DNA from: an uncultured Bacteroidales bacterium
GTDB taxonomy: Bacteria > Bacteroidota > Bacteroidia > Bacteroidales > UBA932
Direction: 5' to 3'
DNA: 6,228 nt
NCBI GenBank assembly: GCA_945983015.1
Contig: CAMFSN010000085.1
Location: 1-6,228, forward strand
The position numbers were made by a program, and so were the translations under genes. This document shows positions 4,096 through 6,228 of this stretch, piece by piece. Below the pieces are notes generated by a model. It was not told the origin of the DNA. It did no database searches and worked only from the letters and a program-made list of their open reading frames with translations. Numbering within the stretch: the stretch's first letter is position 1; each line of letters starts with the position of its first letter.

Positions 4096-6228
4096 ATGAA
4101 ACAGTTCATCTCTTATTTGGGAGCGTCTTTGGCAGCCATTGCCGCTCTCGCAAGTTGTAACAAGGAACTTGAAGCCCCTGTTGAGGACTTTAAGGGTGGA
4201 GTTCCGTTTGAAATTTGCGCATCTGCCGTTGATACAAAGACGACGATTGATGAAGACTTCAAGACCACTTGGGTTGTAGATGGTACAGCAGACCAGATCA
4301 ATGTATACCATAAGGAGGCTTCTGCTCCAGAATACACCTATGATAATGCATTTACTGCACAAACTGTCGATGGAAAATTCTCTGGCACCTTGACATCTGT
4401 CCTTGAGGCTAAAAAGGAGTATCAATGGCTTGCAAAGTATCCTTATGATAGCTATCTTACAACCCCGGCAAAAGGTTATTCATATATTGGAAGCCGTTCG
4501 AACGAAACACAGTCTCAGACTGGACTGAATAGTACAGCGCATCTTAGTGGCGACTATATGCCGCTTGTAGGAAAAGGAGCCAGCGTAGGCACTGCTACTC
4601 CTACCATTGCTATGAAGCATGCTTCCAGTGTTATTGAAATAAATGTTACAAATAAAACGACTGAGGCTTTAGATGTAACTTCCATTGCTTTCACAGCTCC
4701 AGAGTCTATAATTGGTCAATTTGTCATTGATTATACGGGAGAGACCACCACATATACTGAAAAAACCTATGTATCTGCTACAGCAACTCTTTCAGTGACT
4801 GATGGAACGATTGCAGCAGGCGAGAGTGGTAAGTTCTACATTGCTATCAAGCCTTTCTCAGCAACAAGCGCTCAGTCTCTAAAGCTGTCAGTTAATGGAT
4901 ATGAAAAGGAAATCCCTCACACCAATGATGTTACTTTCACCGCTGGAAAGATCAAGAAGATTTCATTTGCTTATGACTATGTTCCTACATTGGATACATT
5001 TACAGCTATCAATGACATTTCTAAATTAAGTGATGGTGCTTCTCTTCTCATTGTAGGAAAGAGCGGTGATAAATACTATCAACTTCCTGTGAACCCAACT
5101 GTAAGTAGCGGTAAAGTTGCGGGAGTAGAAGTAGCTGTGACAGACAACACTATTCAGGCTGATGCAACTAGCGCTTGGAAGGCAACTAAGAGTGGTGATT
5201 ATTGGCAATTATCCTCATCCGGAAAGAATATCTATCATAGTAAGGGTGGCGTTTCCGGGACTGACCTTGCTTACGGAACATCTACAGCATATCCATGGCG
5301 CATTACAAATCACAGCTCAGAAAATAGGACATTTAAACTTGCAGGTGTTGTGTACACTAATGGTGTCCCAGCTGTAAAGACGAGAGGAATGCTTATGAGT
5401 GGTACCACCTTCGGTGGTTATGCCCTCACTAATATTGATGCTAGTGGATACTCTGCAATTATGCTCTTTGTTAAGGAAGAGGCTCCTTCCACTGATCCAG
5501 CGATAATTGCAAATGATATTACGGAAATCTCCGCACGCGGAGAAAGTGCAGCTGTGCTGACATATTCAATTGAGAATCCTATTGAGGGCACATCTGTTTC
5601 TGCTACTTGCGATGGGACTATTGTTACTGAAGTTGTTGAAGATGGTAATAATTTCCTTTATTCCGTTTCAGCCAACACTACAACCTCCTCTCGTGAGGGT
5701 TCTATTACCTTGACTTATGGTGATCTGACCAAGATTATAAAAGTGTCCCAACTTGCGCCTGTATTCAAGGTTTCAAGAACTGAGGTAGAACTTGAGGCTG
5801 CAGCTACTTCTTCATCTACTATTACAGTAACCAGTGATTTTAACTGGACGTCCGTTATTTCAACAGGAGCTGGATTTACTTCAACACCTACTACATGCGA
5901 GTGGAGTGCCGAGAATCCATTTACTGATGGAAAGACAACTGTAACCATTACAGCTTCCGCTGCAAATGAATCTAAGGAAGGCACAAAGACACTTGGAACT
6001 CTTACTTTCACAAATACTGAAACTGAACAGGTATTGAAGGTTACCGTAACTCAAAAGACTTCGTATGTTTCTTCAGATCTCACATTAACATATAGTTATT
6101 CTGAACCTAATGGATGGGTTGTATCTAATGGTGCCACAGATAAAAGTTCTTATTGGGCACTTCTAGGAAGTAAACTATCAATTACCTCTCCAAGTATTAC
6201 ATGCTCTAGCATAAAGAGTATTGACATA
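4096..6228 (+). CDS. Large fimbrillin-like/BACON-domain surface lipoprotein, 3' end beyond window
   Basis: An open frame of 711 codons without a stop before the right edge. ATG at 4096 is preferred over the in-frame ATG at 4084 because it gives a classic lipoprotein signal: MKQFISYL, a hydrophobic stretch, lipobox LASC with lipidated Cys21. The following NKELE is acidic, like surface-export signals of Bacteroidota lipoproteins. Domains by inspection: about 35-295, a fimbrillin-like (Mfa-like) beta region with DTKTTID at 46-52, ending AGKIKKISFAYDY (283-295); about 298-462, a beta-rich Trp/Tyr/Gly domain with segments like LSDGASLLIVG and AWKATKSGDYW; about 466-555, a BACON-like Ig domain (REGSITLTYG at 533-542, VSQ at 550-552); about 556-654, a second one (FNWTSV at 582-587, VTVTQK at 649-654); from 655, the start of another domain. 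Probably a cell-surface adhesin or glycan/host-binding protein. It is AT-richer than the pncA-EIIC genes. Confidence 0.85.
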   Translation, partial: MKQFISYLGASLAAIAALASCNKELEAPVEDFKGGVPFEICASAVDTKTTIDEDFKTTWVVDGTADQINVYHKEASAPEYTYDNAFTAQTVDGKFSGTLTSVLEAKKEYQWLAKYPYDSYLTTPAKGYSYIGSRSNETQSQTGLNSTAHLSGDYMPLVGKGASVGTATPTIAMKHASSVIEINVTNKTTEALDVTSIAFTAPESIIGQFVIDYTGETTTYTEKTYVSATATLSVTDGTIAAGESGKFYIAIKPFSATSAQSLKLSVNGYEKEIPHTNDVTFTAGKIKKISFAYDYVPTLDTFTAINDISKLSDGASLLIVGKSGDKYYQLPVNPTVSSGKVAGVEVAVTDNTIQADATSAWKATKSGDYWQLSSSGKNIYHSKGGVSGTDLAYGTSTAYPWRITNHSSENRTFKLAGVVYTNGVPAVKTRGMLMSGTTFGGYALTNIDASGYSAIMLFVKEEAPSTDPAIIANDITEISARGESAAVLTYSIENPIEGTSVSATCDGTIVTEVVEDGNNFLYSVSANTTTSSREGSITLTYGDLTKIIKVSQLAPVFKVSRTEVELEAAATSSSTITVTSDFNWTSVISTGAGFTSTPTTCEWSAENPFTDGKTTVTITASAANESKEGTKTLGTLTFTNTETEQVLKVTVTQKTSYVSSDLTLTYSYSEPNGWVVSNGATDKSSYWALLGSKLSITSPSITCSSIKSIDI

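Noticed and set aside
3913..4425. 170-codon minus-strand frame
   Set aside because: It is antisense to both the 50-aa gene and the lipoprotein signal/N-terminal region, which explain the sequence better.
5715..6011. 98-codon minus-strand frame
   Set aside because: Antisense of the second BACON-like domain; the Val/Thr/Ser pattern mirrors the beta-strand codons of the real gene.

Overview
The window looks like a chromosome segment from a gut- or oral-type Bacteroidales (phylum Bacteroidota). Four things point there. Several promoters have the Bacteroidota vegetative form, TTTG then about 19-20 bases then TAnnTTTG. A DoxX/MauE-type membrane protein of the BT_3928 kind lies next to tmk. Shine-Dalgarno sites are mostly absent. 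The right end carries a fimbrillin-like lipoprotein with BACON-type domains. Genus cannot be fixed from this sequence alone.

Left block (minus strand, 1-1800): tmk (dTMP kinase) overlaps a BT_3928-like DoxX/MauE membrane protein by 14 bases. Downstream is the 5' part of an initiator tRNA-Met with its own well-formed promoter; the tRNA runs off the left edge. Centre (plus strand, 1856-3555): a divergent pair of -7 boxes separates tmk from a two-gene unit. The unit is a nicotinamidase-type cysteine hydrolase (pncA) with a complete active site, followed by an orphan PTS EIIC-like membrane protein whose start overlaps the pncA stop by one base. A lipoprotein-like signal sequence is readable in frame ahead of pncA, but no ATG precedes it.

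Right block (3556-6228): about 375 bases without a secure gene hold a textbook promoter, a G9 homopolymer inside a 28-codon open frame, and two leader hairpins. A 50-residue Cys-containing small protein follows. Directly behind it is a large open-ended lipoprotein gene (711 codons seen from the preferred start). Its order is lipoprotein signal, fimbrillin-like N-terminal region, beta-rich domain, two tandem BACON-like Ig domains, and the start of a further domain. This gene is visibly AT-richer than pncA and the EIIC gene, as is common for accessory surface proteins.

The housekeeping genes (tmk, tRNA-fMet) are ordinary. The parts most worth a second look are the pncA/EIIC pair with its odd 5' end, and the leader with G-tract ahead of the small protein and surface lipoprotein. 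No CRISPR array, transposase or rRNA was seen.
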